Shown: in pieces, positions 26,902-38,463 of the stretch
Numbering within the stretch: position 1 is the first letter of the stretch
Layout of the letters: each line of letters starts with the position of its first letter
DNA from: Chloroflexota bacterium
GTDB taxonomy: Bacteria > Chloroflexota > Anaerolineae > Aggregatilineales > Phototrophicaceae
NCBI GenBank assembly: GCA_026707665.1
Contig: JAPOWK010000122.1
Span: forward strand, 62,001 to 126,000
Reading direction: 5' to 3'
DNA length: 64,000 nt
The notes under the pieces: generated by a model
Told to the model about the DNA's origin: nothing
Seen by the model: the letters and a program-made list of their open reading frames with translations, nothing else
The model's database searches: none
Program-made: the position numbers and the translations under genes

Positions 26902-27588
26902 GTGGCGCAGAAAATCAAAAGCGCGCCCCAGCGCAATAAGCTGATCCTGGGCGCAATCGTAATGGTCGCGGTCGCGGTCGCCGCGATTCTGGTCGTCTTG
27001 TCCAGCCAGAGCTCGATTAGCGACGGGGCATTCGATTATTCGCAGATCCCGCAGGGTCGGCGTGACGATGGCGGCTTCGTGCTGGGTGATCCGGCCGCGC
27101 CGATCACCATTGTCGCCTTTGAAGACTTCCTCTGCAGCCATTGCCAGCGCTATAAATCAACGGTCGACGAGCTCATCAGCCAATATGTCGCGAAGGGCAT
27201 GGCGCGCTTCGAGTATCGCTTCACGCCTGTCGTCGATCCGGCATATTCCAGGCTCAGCGCGCAACTCGCCGAATGTGCCGATACCTTGCGTCCAGGTTCC
27301 TTTTGGAATGCGCATGACCGGCTCTTCGAATTGGCCAGCGCCCGCCGCTTCAACGACAGTTCGGCGCGCAACTTCGCTGAAATGATGGACATGTCTTATG
27401 CTGACCTGCTCGAATGCACGCGTGACGCGACCCAAGTTGATATCGACTCGCAATACGCCACAAGGTTGGAAGTACGCGGCACACCGACAGTCTTCTTCCA
27501 GATCGGCGACAACATGCCGCAGCTCACGCCCTTTAGCAACCAGCCGAATATTGAGCAACTGGGCACACTGATCGCGCAGTTCAACTAG
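26902..27588 (+). CDS. DsbA-family thiol-disulfide protein, membrane anchored
   Basis: 228 residues from GTG 26902, chosen because AAGGA lies seven bases upstream; an in-frame ATG at 26863 would add 13 residues. One N-terminal TM segment (about 13-34) is followed by a thioredoxin fold with the active site CSHC (C78 and C81) in FEDFLCSHCQRY. A cis-proline loop VRGTPTVF follows. This is the DsbA/BdbD-like group that oxidises or isomerises exported thiols. No partner DsbB or VKOR gene is adjacent. Confidence 0.88.
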   Translation: MAQKIKSAPQRNKLILGAIVMVAVAVAAILVVLSSQSSISDGAFDYSQIPQGRRDDGGFVLGDPAAPITIVAFEDFLCSHCQRYKSTVDELISQYVAKGMARFEYRFTPVVDPAYSRLSAQLAECADTLRPGSFWNAHDRLFELASARRFNDSSARNFAEMMDMSYADLLECTRDATQVDIDSQYATRLEVRGTPTVFFQIGDNMPQLTPFSNQPNIEQLGTLIAQFN

Positions 27589-27608
27589 CGGCGGCGCCCG
27601 TCGGCAGC

Positions 27609-28532
27609 ATGTCACTTCCATCCTTCTATGATAGCAGCCGCGTCGGCGCACTCTTCGCGCCACAGATTCAGGCGGCGGTCGATGCCGGGCTCGCGCTGAA
27701 CCTGCCAGCGGCCAGCAATGACGTCCCGCGGGTCGCGCTGGTGCTGGTCGATATGCAGATCGACTTCATTCATCGCGATGGCGCTCTTTCGGTGCCCGGC
27801 GCCGTGGAAGACTGCCGCCGCGTCGTCGAGTGGATCTATCGGCATGTCGGCCGAATCAGCAAGATTTTTCTCTCTTTGGATAGTCACTATCCTTTGCAAA
27901 TCTTCTTTTCGACCTGGTGGCGCGATGCCGCCAATCGTCATCCGCCGCCGAATACAGTCATCAGCGCGGACGAGGTGGAGGCGGGCAAATGGCAGCCGCT
28001 CTACGAGGCAGATTGGTCCAAGCGCTACGTCCGGCTGCTGGAAACGCGGCACCGGAAGCAGCTGATGATTTGGCCCTTCCATACGATGGTGGGCACTGTC
28101 GGTCATAATTTGTCGCCTTCTCTGTATGAGGCGATCTGCTATCACTCGGCGGCGCGGCAAAGCCAACCGCTGAAGCTGAGCAAAGGATCCATCCCGCAGA
28201 CGGAACACTACTCGATTTTGGAGCCCGAAGTCAAAGTCGCCGATCATCCGCAAGGCGGCTTGAATCGCGCCCTCTTGAGCGAACTGAATGAATACGATCT
28301 GGTTTATCTCGCAGGCCAAGCCAAAAGCCACTGCGTCCTGGAAACAGTAAACTCCATCATGCGCGCGCTGGCGCCTCGTCCCGAGCGCATTCAACGGCTG
28401 CGCGTCCTGGAAGATGGCATGTCCTCAGTTGTGGTTCCCGGCATTGATTTTAACGCCATGGCCGATGAAGTCTTCCAGCAGCATCGCGACCATGGCTTGA
28501 CCTTCGCCAGGACGTCCGAGGCGATAGGATAA
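27609..28532 (+). CDS. Isochorismatase-family cysteine hydrolase (nicotinamidase-like)
   Basis: 307 residues. The catalytic aspartate is in VLVDMQIDF (D48). The nucleophile cysteine region is AGQAKSHCVLETV (C242), and a lysine occurs in the middle region as expected for a Cys-Asp-Lys triad. It is longer than typical nicotinamidases (about 200), with an N-terminal extension and a long central section (FHTMVGTVGHNL). It lies six bases before mtnA and near a nicotinate phosphoribosyltransferase, so deamidation of nicotinamide is plausible, but the substrate is not proven. Confidence 0.82.
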   Translation: MSLPSFYDSSRVGALFAPQIQAAVDAGLALNLPAASNDVPRVALVLVDMQIDFIHRDGALSVPGAVEDCRRVVEWIYRHVGRISKIFLSLDSHYPLQIFFSTWWRDAANRHPPPNTVISADEVEAGKWQPLYEADWSKRYVRLLETRHRKQLMIWPFHTMVGTVGHNLSPSLYEAICYHSAARQSQPLKLSKGSIPQTEHYSILEPEVKVADHPQGGLNRALLSELNEYDLVYLAGQAKSHCVLETVNSIMRALAPRPERIQRLRVLEDGMSSVVVPGIDFNAMADEVFQQHRDHGLTFARTSEAIG

Positions 28533-28537
28533 AGCCC

Positions 28538-29581
28538 ATGCGCACGGTTGAATGGCAAGACGGCGCCCTCAAGATGATTGACCAGCGCGCTCTGCCCTGG
28601 CAACTGGAATTCGTCCGGTTGGAAAGCGTTGAAGCTGTCACCGAAAGCATACGGAACATGACCGTTCGGGGCGCGCCGGCGATTGGCGCGGCGGCCGCTT
28701 TCGGGTTGGCGCTGGCGGCGCGACAGAGCAAAGCCAAAACCATCGACGCGCTGATCGCGGACCTGCGCAATTCTGGCGACCGGTTGAAAGCGGCTCGACC
28801 GACGGCGGTCAATCTGGCTTGGGCGGTGGACAAGCTGTTGGATATCGCGACCTGCGGCGAATTCCCTAACCCGGACGATCTGCGCGAGGTTTTGCTGACG
28901 GCGGCGCAGCAGATCGCCGATGATGATGTCGCCATCAACAGTCGAATGGGCGCGCATGGGGCCGCTCTGGTCGAAGACGGCGTGACCGTCTTGCATCATT
29001 GCAATACCGGCGCGCTCGCCACCGTGGATTACGGCACCGCGCTCGGCGTGGTCCGCGCTGCTTTCGAAGCGGGTAAACACATCCACGTCCTGCTCGATGA
29101 GACGCGCCCGCGATTGCAGGGCTCGCGGCTCAGCGCCTGGGAACTGGAGCAGTTGGGCGTCAGCTATGAGATCATCCCCGACACTGCCGCTGGCTACTTC
29201 ATGGCGAGAAGCGAAGTTGATATCATCCTGGTCGGCGCCGACCGTATCGCGGCCAACGGTGACTTCGCCAACAAGATCGGCACCTACCAACTGGCGATCA
29301 TGGCGCGCGAGCACAGCATCCCCTTTTACACCGTCGCGCCAACATCAACCATCGACCTGGAACTTGCCAGCGGCGAGCAGATTCCCATCGAGCAGCGCGA
29401 TCCGGCTGAGGTGACGACGCCCTACGGCAGCAAGATCGTGCCGGCGCATTTCAAGGCGCGCAATCCCGCTTTTGATGTGACCCCGCATCGCTACCTGAGC
29501 GGCATCGTCACCGAAAACGGCATCGCGCGACCGCCCTTCACCAAGAGCTTGCGGCGGGCGGTCGCCGGCAGCAAGTTGTAG
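28538..29581 (+). CDS. mtnA: S-methyl-5-thioribose-1-phosphate isomerase
   Basis: Converts 5-methylthioribose 1-phosphate to the ribulose form in methionine salvage. The 347 residues show NMTVRGAPAIG near the N-terminus, the catalytic cysteine in HHCNTGALAT (C155), ETRPRLQGSRLSAWEL, and GADRIAANGDFANKIGTY with the catalytic aspartate. Length is normal. It pairs functionally with mtnP at 48861, which makes its substrate. It starts six bases after the isochorismatase-like gene and is convergent with the next gene. Confidence 0.96.
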   Translation: MRTVEWQDGALKMIDQRALPWQLEFVRLESVEAVTESIRNMTVRGAPAIGAAAAFGLALAARQSKAKTIDALIADLRNSGDRLKAARPTAVNLAWAVDKLLDIATCGEFPNPDDLREVLLTAAQQIADDDVAINSRMGAHGAALVEDGVTVLHHCNTGALATVDYGTALGVVRAAFEAGKHIHVLLDETRPRLQGSRLSAWELEQLGVSYEIIPDTAAGYFMARSEVDIILVGADRIAANGDFANKIGTYQLAIMAREHSIPFYTVAPTSTIDLELASGEQIPIEQRDPAEVTTPYGSKIVPAHFKARNPAFDVTPHRYLSGIVTENGIARPPFTKSLRRAVAGSKL

Positions 29582-29616
29582 CGCTGTTTTCGACAGGACT
29601 CGCGGCCGCAGCTTGA

Positions 29617-30960
29617 TCAGCCAATCTCGCCGAGATCAACCCGTTCCAAATCGGTATTGTCGCAGGCACGCCGACCCACCTTGTGCATATCGACCCAACG
29701 TCCATCGACTTTCACCCGAACAATGTCCATCGTGAAATCGACATTGCTGTGGCGATCATTTCTCAGGAAGGCCGAGCCGATGCCATAGCTATCGACCGGC
29801 GCGCCCTCACGCTCGAAACGGGCCACCCGCTCCAAATTGAATCCGCCGGAAACAACGATCTGGGCGCCGCGGCAGAAGTCGCGCGCGACCGTCTCCAGCT
29901 CGCGCGGGACGCCCCAACTCTCCCAGGCAGTGTTCAGCGCTTCTCGCACCGTGAACACCAACTGCGGACTGACGCCTTTCTCCGCCTCTGTGGGCAGCGA
30001 GCGGTCGCGCAAGTTCGCGCTGGTGTCCAATCTGACGCCGTTCAGCCGCCAGCGCGCCAAGCCATCGCTATCGGACGCTTGATAAGCGGCGGCGTAATGG
30101 GGCCAGAAGGCGGCCAGCGTCGCCCGGCTGTCGGCGACTACATCATTGTTGAAGTCAGCCAGCAATATACGTGGCGTGTCCAGCGGAATCTGGCGCGCGA
30201 ACTGCACCATCGTCTCGGCGCTATCCGCCAGAAAACAGGCGATCATCGCATGTGGTATCGTGCCAACGCCGGCGCCACGCCAAAGCGACGCCTGGGCATC
30301 CGTGCTGGCCAAAGGACTCAGTTCAATGCCGGTGTCGCGGTGAAAGCGCCTCAGCGCCAGCCAATAGGCATAGCCGTCAATCGCTTGCGTTTCGGGCAGG
30401 TCAAAACGAGCCGGGAAAAACAGTACCGCTTTGCCGGCCGCCGCCTGCAAGACCTCATAGACATTGGTGGCGATCCTGCTGGCGCGCGACAGCACGCCCA
30501 GGATTGACGTCTCGAGCACGGCGAAATCGCGATATGAGCCGCGGATTTCAATGACAGTCGATACCTGCTGCGGGTCGCCATCGTAGGCGGTCAGCACGCC
30601 ATCCTGCACGGCGTCGACTTCCAGGTCGCGCCAGGTCTCCACCCAGTTCTCGTCTTCATCATAGTAGCCGGTCGCGCAGCGTAACTGGGCCAGCGCATGA
30701 TCCACGCCGGCAATCAGCGCCGTTGGCGACCGGCGATTGAAAATCTGCGCCTCCACCTCGATTTCACCCACATTGAGCTTTTCCGCGCCAGCGATGTCGT
30801 GCGGGTTCGCCCCGCGGTAACGATAGCCTTCGCTGGCCAGCGCCGAGAGCATCGTTCGGCTGTTGGCGAAGTAGCGGTCCGCGTAGTAGCCTCGGCGCAA
30901 AGCCTCGACCGGCAGGCTGAAATCCTTGGCTCTCAAGCGCTTTCGATCAAATATCGACAA
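29617..30960 (-). CDS. pncB: Nicotinate phosphoribosyltransferase
   Basis: Makes nicotinate mononucleotide from nicotinate and PRPP in NAD salvage. The 447 residues include GVGTIPHAMIACF, GVRLDT and VVSGGFN, the phosphoribosyl-binding elements of the family, plus DSYGIGSAF near the C-terminus. It starts at TTG 30960, with GGGGAG about ten bases upstream. With the isochorismatase-like protein it could form a nicotinamide to NaMN route. Confidence 0.93.
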   Translation of the reverse strand: MSIFDRKRLRAKDFSLPVEALRRGYYADRYFANSRTMLSALASEGYRYRGANPHDIAGAEKLNVGEIEVEAQIFNRRSPTALIAGVDHALAQLRCATGYYDEDENWVETWRDLEVDAVQDGVLTAYDGDPQQVSTVIEIRGSYRDFAVLETSILGVLSRASRIATNVYEVLQAAAGKAVLFFPARFDLPETQAIDGYAYWLALRRFHRDTGIELSPLASTDAQASLWRGAGVGTIPHAMIACFLADSAETMVQFARQIPLDTPRILLADFNNDVVADSRATLAAFWPHYAAAYQASDSDGLARWRLNGVRLDTSANLRDRSLPTEAEKGVSPQLVFTVREALNTAWESWGVPRELETVARDFCRGAQIVVSGGFNLERVARFEREGAPVDSYGIGSAFLRNDRHSNVDFTMDIVRVKVDGRWVDMHKVGRRACDNTDLERVDLGEIG

Positions 30961-31309
30961 GTTCTCACACTCCCCAAATTGCCGGCCGCTCGCAAGTCAC
31001 GACTTGGTTCACACAGAAAAATGCTCCCACCAAATATGGAGTCGGTAGGGGCGTTTCGCCGAAACGCCCTTCCATGCTATAGCGCGAGCGTTTGGGCGAG
31101 ACAAGTCTCGCCCCTACGGATTTCGCGATGATTGCAACTGGAATCTGGCAAGTTCATCAAAATAGAGAGTATATCATCGGTCAACCCGCTCTTCACCCAA
31201 GCGCAAGACATCTCCGAGCCAGCCGCTGAAGCACAGAATCTTCCGTACCCCGTTACGGCCAACTGCGCTATACTGCGCGTTTGTGCCATGAACCTGACAG
31301 TGGACTGCA
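30961..31309. other. Intergenic region between divergent pncB and the PfkB-family kinase
   Basis: About 350 bases with no gene. It contains one family B repeat (31045-31117) and a possible -10 TATACT (31269-31274) about 35 bases before the kinase start. No -35 was recognised. Confidence 0.55.
31045..31117. repeat. Repeat family B, copy 2, intergenic
   Basis: GTAGGGG and CCCCTAC ends. Hairpin one is GGGCGTTTC/GAAACGCCC (31049-31057 with 31061-31069), hairpin two GGGCGAGAC/GTCTCGCCC (31094-31102 with 31105-31113), separated by 24 bases. The same plan as the copy inside gcvPB, but with different, still fully paired, stems. Confidence 0.9.
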
Positions 31310-32278
31310 ATGATGGAAATCCTTGTAACCGGCTCTATCGCCTACGATTATTTGATGCGCTTCCCCGGCAGTTTTCAGCAGCACTTCATTCCCGATGAGC
31401 TGCATAACATGAGCCTCAGTTTCCTGGTGGACGACATGACCAAACATTGGGGTGGCGTCGCCGCCAACATCGCCTTCACGTTGGCGAAGTTTGGCCTGCG
31501 ACCCAAGTTAATGGGCACGGTCGGCCGCGACTTCGGCGATTATCGGCGCTGGCTGGAGGGTAGCGGCGTCGATTGCAGCACCGTGGTCCAAATCGACGAG
31601 TTGTTCACCGCATCATTCTTTGCCAATACGGACGACGACAACAATCAGCTTGCCTTCTTTTACGGCGGCGCGATGAACCTGGCGCGAAATTATCGCATCG
31701 CCGATGTCCTCAGCCAGAAGCCCGATCTGGTGGTCATCTCGCCGAACGATCCCGTCGCCATGGTCAGCTTGTGCGACGAGTGCCGGGGAAGCGGCGCCCG
31801 CTTTATCTATGACCCGGGACAGCAGGTCGCGCGCTTGAATGGTGACGAGCTTAGGCGCGGCATCAACGGCGCATTCATGGTCGTCGTCAATATCTATGAA
31901 GCGAGCGTCATCTATGAGAAGACCGGGTTTGCGCTCGCGGACCTGCGTGAACTGGCTGAGATCGTCGTGATCACTGAGAGCGAAAAGGGATCCAAAGTCT
32001 ATCAGGCAGATGACACCATTGAAGTCGAGGCGTTCCCGCCGACGCAAATTGCCGATCCTACCGGCGCTGGCGACGCCTATCGCGCCGGCTTCATTCTCGG
32101 GCTGAGCAAGAACCTGCCCCCTAGACTCTGCGCCCAGATCGGCGCGTTGAGCGCCACCTACGCCCTGGAAGTCGTGGGCACCCAAAATCACAGATTCACC
32201 TTGGCGGATTTTGTCGAGCGTTTCCGCGCCCTTGTGGATGACGATGGACAACTCGATTGTCTGCTCGGCGCGAATTGA
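31310..32278 (+). CDS. PfkB-family carbohydrate/nucleoside kinase, probable adenosine kinase
   Basis: 322 residues of the ribokinase fold. The N-terminus ILVTGSIAYDYLMRFPG and the GGVAANIAFTLAKFG motif bind the sugar. The C-terminal DPTGAGDAYRAGF carries the catalytic aspartate (D258 in GAGD) and anion hole. It lies 104 bases upstream of ahcY. Because AhcY releases adenosine and is reversible, a neighbouring adenosine kinase that removes adenosine makes sense; that specificity is inferred from context. Starts ATG ATG at 31310. Confidence 0.88.
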   Translation: MMEILVTGSIAYDYLMRFPGSFQQHFIPDELHNMSLSFLVDDMTKHWGGVAANIAFTLAKFGLRPKLMGTVGRDFGDYRRWLEGSGVDCSTVVQIDELFTASFFANTDDDNNQLAFFYGGAMNLARNYRIADVLSQKPDLVVISPNDPVAMVSLCDECRGSGARFIYDPGQQVARLNGDELRRGINGAFMVVVNIYEASVIYEKTGFALADLRELAEIVVITESEKGSKVYQADDTIEVEAFPPTQIADPTGAGDAYRAGFILGLSKNLPPRLCAQIGALSATYALEVVGTQNHRFTLADFVERFRALVDDDGQLDCLLGAN

Positions 32279-32302
32279 TCCACACGCCTACGCTCTCACG
32301 AA

Positions 32303-33645
<1,343 letters not shown>

Positions 33646-33746
33646 TTGATACGCCGAAGCCAGGCGCACTACGATAACAACTCCGACCCTCTTGCGCTGA
33701 TACGAATTAACGATTAGCCGACTCTCGAGGAACGGGGTTAGTACCC

Positions 33747-36323
33747 ATGACAAACAGAAAAATCTTGGCGGCGCTGCTTGCGATAATTGTAAGCTCGGCG
33801 TTTTGGACCGCCAGCACTTTTGCCCAAGCTGCCCAACGCGCCCGAATCATCCACGCCGCCTCCAACCTGCCGGCGATCGATGTCTACCTAAATGGCGAGC
33901 TCGCCGTCGGCGATCTGTCATACGGCGAAGACTCCGCCTATTTCAGCCTGCCTACTGGCGCCGCCGAGCTAAGGGCATACATTGCGGACACGACCACGCA
34001 ACTGAGCGTCCAGACCCTCAATCTGGAAAATGCGACCTCGGCCATTGTCCTCTCGTCGAGCGCGGGCGCCCCAGCAAGCATCATCGCCGATGACCTGAGT
34101 CCGCTAGAATTCGGCATGACACGCCTCTTGATCGTTAACGCGCTTGAAGACGATTCCGATATTGATATCAGCTCTTCCGCCGATGAACGGTTGAGCGCCA
34201 GCAATATGGCGCCGGGCGCATCGCTAGGCTCATTCGAGTTACCTGCGGGCCAGGTCGAATTCAACCTGCTTAGGTCCAGCGCCAACGACGAATCGGCGCG
34301 TCGTCAATTCAGCGCAACGCTGTCGGCTGGAACAAGTAACATCTTGCTGATCCATGGCGATTCAGATGATCCACAGTTGATGCGCGCGAGGGCGGCCGCG
34401 GATGCCGCTCCTCACAGCGGCCACGTTCGTTTCGTCCACGCCGTGCAAGGCGCCGCTCCCATCGACTTACAAGTCAATGGTCGCATGATTGTTCCCTCTT
34501 TGGCATTCGCCAATCCGTCAGAGCACATCGCGCTGCCAAAAGGATCGCATGAACTGAAATTGAGCTTGCGCGGCGCCGTCATTTCCTCCCTGAGTCTGGA
34601 CGTCAACGCCGGCGAAATGCAAACGGTAGCCGTCATGGGCACCCCGGCCTCGCTCAGCGTATTTACCTATCCAGATTCGCTGCGAGATCTAAAGGCGACG
34701 TCAACAGTTGTCAGTCTGATCAATGCCGTGCCGAACGGTTCAGTCAGCCGCCTGAAGCTCGACAGCGGCGCCATTGTTGCGGCAGATGTCGCCTTTGGCG
34801 TGCACGGCGGAGCGGCGCAGATCGTGCCTGGGGCGCAATCCCTGTCGATGACTCTTGAAATCGGCGACGACCGTGGCACGGTCGAAGTACCTGCTATCCA
34901 CTTTTATCCTGGTTCCTATTACAGCCTGATCGCCTTGCCCGGCAGCGCCTTCAGCGCGCCCCGCCTGCTTATCGCCGAAACCAGCCTCATGCGCCACCTG
35001 ACCGCCACCCTACCGACCGTCAGCGTTTCTACCGACGACGAGCCTGAGCTGATCACTGAGGATCCCGCGGATGACATCGACGAGGCCGAAACGCTGGCGC
35101 CAGCTGAAGAAGCGGCTGAATCTCTCGCCGCCCCGGATCCGGAAACCGAAGTCGAGCCGATGTCTCCCGCCGACGCCGAACCGGTCACTCCAGGCGATAG
35201 CGTCGGCGAGCTTGAGGCTCCTGCTGATTCCGGCCCAACTCTTGTAAGCGGTCCCTACGCCATCGTCGACTTGGACCCGGGCGCGCGATTGCAGCTTCGG
35301 CAATATCCTTCCAGCGACGCGATGTCCCTTGGTTTGCTTCCTGGCGGCACGGAACTCACGGTGCTGGGCCGCCGTGGTCTGACCGTTTTCCATGCCGGCG
35401 AAACGCCCGACCTGCCGGTCGATCTCAGCGGCTATCATACCGATCCGGCCGCGGCGCTGTATCCCGCGCAAGATCTGCAGCCGGCTGAAACCTGGCTCTT
35501 TGTCATCCATCAGACCGAGGACGGTGGCGCGGTAGTGGGCTGGGTCAACGCCCTTTATCTGCAAGTCTATGACACAAACGGAGAAATGCAGCGCTTGGCC
35601 AGCCTGCCAATGGTACGGCAGAATCGGGCGGGCAGCGGCTTCAATACAGAAATGCGCCCGCCTGATCTCTCTGACCATGTGACCGCCCACGTATACCAAA
35701 TCAATCCGGGCGCCCTGCTTAATCTGCGCATGGCCAACAGTGCCGATAGCGAGGTATTGGCGCAGTTGCCGCTAAACGCCAGTTTAAGCCTTGTCGGGCT
35801 CGATGCTTCGGACGCCTGGGCTTATGTCGATTACGAAGCGGCAGATGGCAAAATCTATCGAGGCTGGGTGAGCGCCGCCTATGTTCAACTGCTATTGAAT
35901 GCAGAACCTGTGCAGGTAAGCACGCTGCGCGCCCTTGATGAAACTGTCGCGCCGCATATCAGCGATCAGATGCGAGGCAGCATCCGCAGCGGCGAAACCA
36001 GCGGACCGACTCCGATTCCTCCTACAGACGACATGATGAAAGGCATCGTCGGGGAAGTTGCTCTCGATCCGGGCGCCATGCTCCATTTGCGGCGGCATCC
36101 AAACATCGATGCCGAGTCGCTCGCCATGATTCCCGCCGGGACGAAAGTCACCATCAGCGGCATTACCCAGAGTACCGAGTGGCTCAAAGCCAGCTATAGA
36201 GAGAAAGACGGCTGGATTTCCGCCCACTATGTGGCGCTGCTGCTTCGCGGTCGGCTATATCATCGAAACTATGTCGAGAGTTTGCTGCCCTTGCATGACA
36301 ACCGGGGAGTCCTAACCAGCTGA
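33747..36323 (+). CDS. Exported DUF4397 and SH3-domain protein
   Basis: 858 residues with a cleavable signal peptide (cleavage near TFAQA, residue 27). The first half contains repeated DUF4397-like modules. Each opens with a strand such as RARIIHAASNLPAIDVYLNG (about 32), then HVRFVHAVQGAAPIDLQVNG (about 228), with a weaker third copy near 330. An acidic, Pro-rich linker covers about 425-490. Three SH3-like modules follow, each with a LDPGA-or-similar opening (about 500, 650, 770) and a GWV/GWI-S-A-x-Y-V ending. Likely a cell-envelope binding protein; ligand unknown. It follows ahcY by 101 bases. Confidence 0.85.
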   Translation: MTNRKILAALLAIIVSSAFWTASTFAQAAQRARIIHAASNLPAIDVYLNGELAVGDLSYGEDSAYFSLPTGAAELRAYIADTTTQLSVQTLNLENATSAIVLSSSAGAPASIIADDLSPLEFGMTRLLIVNALEDDSDIDISSSADERLSASNMAPGASLGSFELPAGQVEFNLLRSSANDESARRQFSATLSAGTSNILLIHGDSDDPQLMRARAAADAAPHSGHVRFVHAVQGAAPIDLQVNGRMIVPSLAFANPSEHIALPKGSHELKLSLRGAVISSLSLDVNAGEMQTVAVMGTPASLSVFTYPDSLRDLKATSTVVSLINAVPNGSVSRLKLDSGAIVAADVAFGVHGGAAQIVPGAQSLSMTLEIGDDRGTVEVPAIHFYPGSYYSLIALPGSAFSAPRLLIAETSLMRHLTATLPTVSVSTDDEPELITEDPADDIDEAETLAPAEEAAESLAAPDPETEVEPMSPADAEPVTPGDSVGELEAPADSGPTLVSGPYAIVDLDPGARLQLRQYPSSDAMSLGLLPGGTELTVLGRRGLTVFHAGETPDLPVDLSGYHTDPAAALYPAQDLQPAETWLFVIHQTEDGGAVVGWVNALYLQVYDTNGEMQRLASLPMVRQNRAGSGFNTEMRPPDLSDHVTAHVYQINPGALLNLRMANSADSEVLAQLPLNASLSLVGLDASDAWAYVDYEAADGKIYRGWVSAAYVQLLLNAEPVQVSTLRALDETVAPHISDQMRGSIRSGETSGPTPIPPTDDMMKGIVGEVALDPGAMLHLRRHPNIDAESLAMIPAGTKVTISGITQSTEWLKASYREKDGWISAHYVALLLRGRLYHRNYVESLLPLHDNRGVLTS

Positions 36324-36397
36324 ATGCAGCGCGGCTTTGCAAATCTAGCGTGACGCGCTGCCGCCGCCTTTGGTCTGGTAGACGGTCGCCCATGGAC

Positions 36398-36403
36398 TAT
36401 AAT
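36398..36403 (+). promoter_or_regulatory. Possible -10 element ahead of the GDP-sugar genes
   Basis: Perfect TATAAT about 114 bases before the GTG start at 36517. No good -35 is seen. Confidence 0.3.
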
Positions 36404-36516
36404 GTCGCAGGCAAGAGTCCTTGTTGCAGGCAGGCGGCAAGCCATACTATGATCTCGCAAGTTGTCCCCTACCTTGAATCCAACATGAAGATGTCCGCCA
36501 CGACAGGGCGCCGACT

Positions 36517-37470
36517 GTGCGTGTCCTAATCACCGGCGCCGGCGGTTTTGTCGGCCACCATTTGTCGGCTCATCTCGGTCGCGTCCAAGCAAAAGCGCGC
36601 CTGATCGGGACGACGCTATTCCCCAGCGAAACCGTCCACCAATCCGTGCATGAACACCGCCGCGTTGACCTGAAAGAATACGAGGCGGTTCGCGATCTGC
36701 TCGAAAGTTGCCGTCCCGACGCCATCTACCACTTGGCGGCGCAGGCTTTTGTGCCGCGCTCCTTTGAAGATCCCTGGGAGACGCTGGAAAACAATATCCG
36801 CGCCCAACTCAATATCATTAGCGCCTGCCTGGACCTCAAATTGCAACCGCGCATTCTGATTGTCAGTTCCGCCGAAATCTATGGCGCGGTCGCGCCCGCA
36901 CAACTACCGCTGAACGAAGACGCGGCGATTCGCCCAACCAATCCCTACAGCGTCAGCAAGGTCGCCCAAGACATGCTGGCACTGCAATACTACTTGAGCC
37001 ATGACTTGCCAATCATGCGCGCGAGACCCTTCAATCACATCGGTCCCGGCCAGAACGACCGATTCGTCGCGCCGGCCTTCGCCAAGCAGATCGCGGCCAT
37101 TGAGGATGGCGCGGGCGACGCGGTTATATACGTCGGCAACCTGGATGCAAAGCGAGACTTTACCGACGTGCGCGATATCGTCCGCGCTTATCATATGATC
37201 GTGGAAGAGGGCAAGCCCGGCCAAGCCTACAACGTCGCCTCAGGCTTGGCGCATAGTATTCGTCATCTTCTCGATAAGATGCTTCAACTATCCAATATTG
37301 AAATCGAGGTTCGCGTCGATCCGGCGAGGCTGCGCCCAGTCGATGTGCCGGAAATTCGCGGCGATTCCAGCAAGCTCCGTCGTGATACCGGCTGGCAACC
37401 CAAGTTCACCTTCGAAGAAACGCTGCGCGACGTGCTACTGGATTGCCGTGGACGCCTAAAGGAAAGCTGA
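36517..37470 (+). CDS. NAD-dependent epimerase/dehydratase, probable GDP-6-deoxy-4-keto-mannose reductase (Rmd-like)
   Basis: 317-residue extended short-chain dehydrogenase. The nucleotide motif is TGAGGFVG at the N-terminus, and the catalytic Ser and Tyr-x3-Lys are in VSSAEIYG and PYSVSKVAQD. ARPFNHIGPGQ follows, a sequence typical of GDP-4-dehydro-6-deoxy-D-mannose reductases. It lies 12 bases before gmd, whose product is exactly that keto sugar, so GDP-D-rhamnose synthesis is the likely job. GTG start at 36517. Confidence 0.85.
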   Translation: MRVLITGAGGFVGHHLSAHLGRVQAKARLIGTTLFPSETVHQSVHEHRRVDLKEYEAVRDLLESCRPDAIYHLAAQAFVPRSFEDPWETLENNIRAQLNIISACLDLKLQPRILIVSSAEIYGAVAPAQLPLNEDAAIRPTNPYSVSKVAQDMLALQYYLSHDLPIMRARPFNHIGPGQNDRFVAPAFAKQIAAIEDGAGDAVIYVGNLDAKRDFTDVRDIVRAYHMIVEEGKPGQAYNVASGLAHSIRHLLDKMLQLSNIEIEVRVDPARLRPVDVPEIRGDSSKLRRDTGWQPKFTFEETLRDVLLDCRGRLKES

Positions 37471-38462
<992 letters not shown>

Positions 38463-38463
<1 letters not shown>

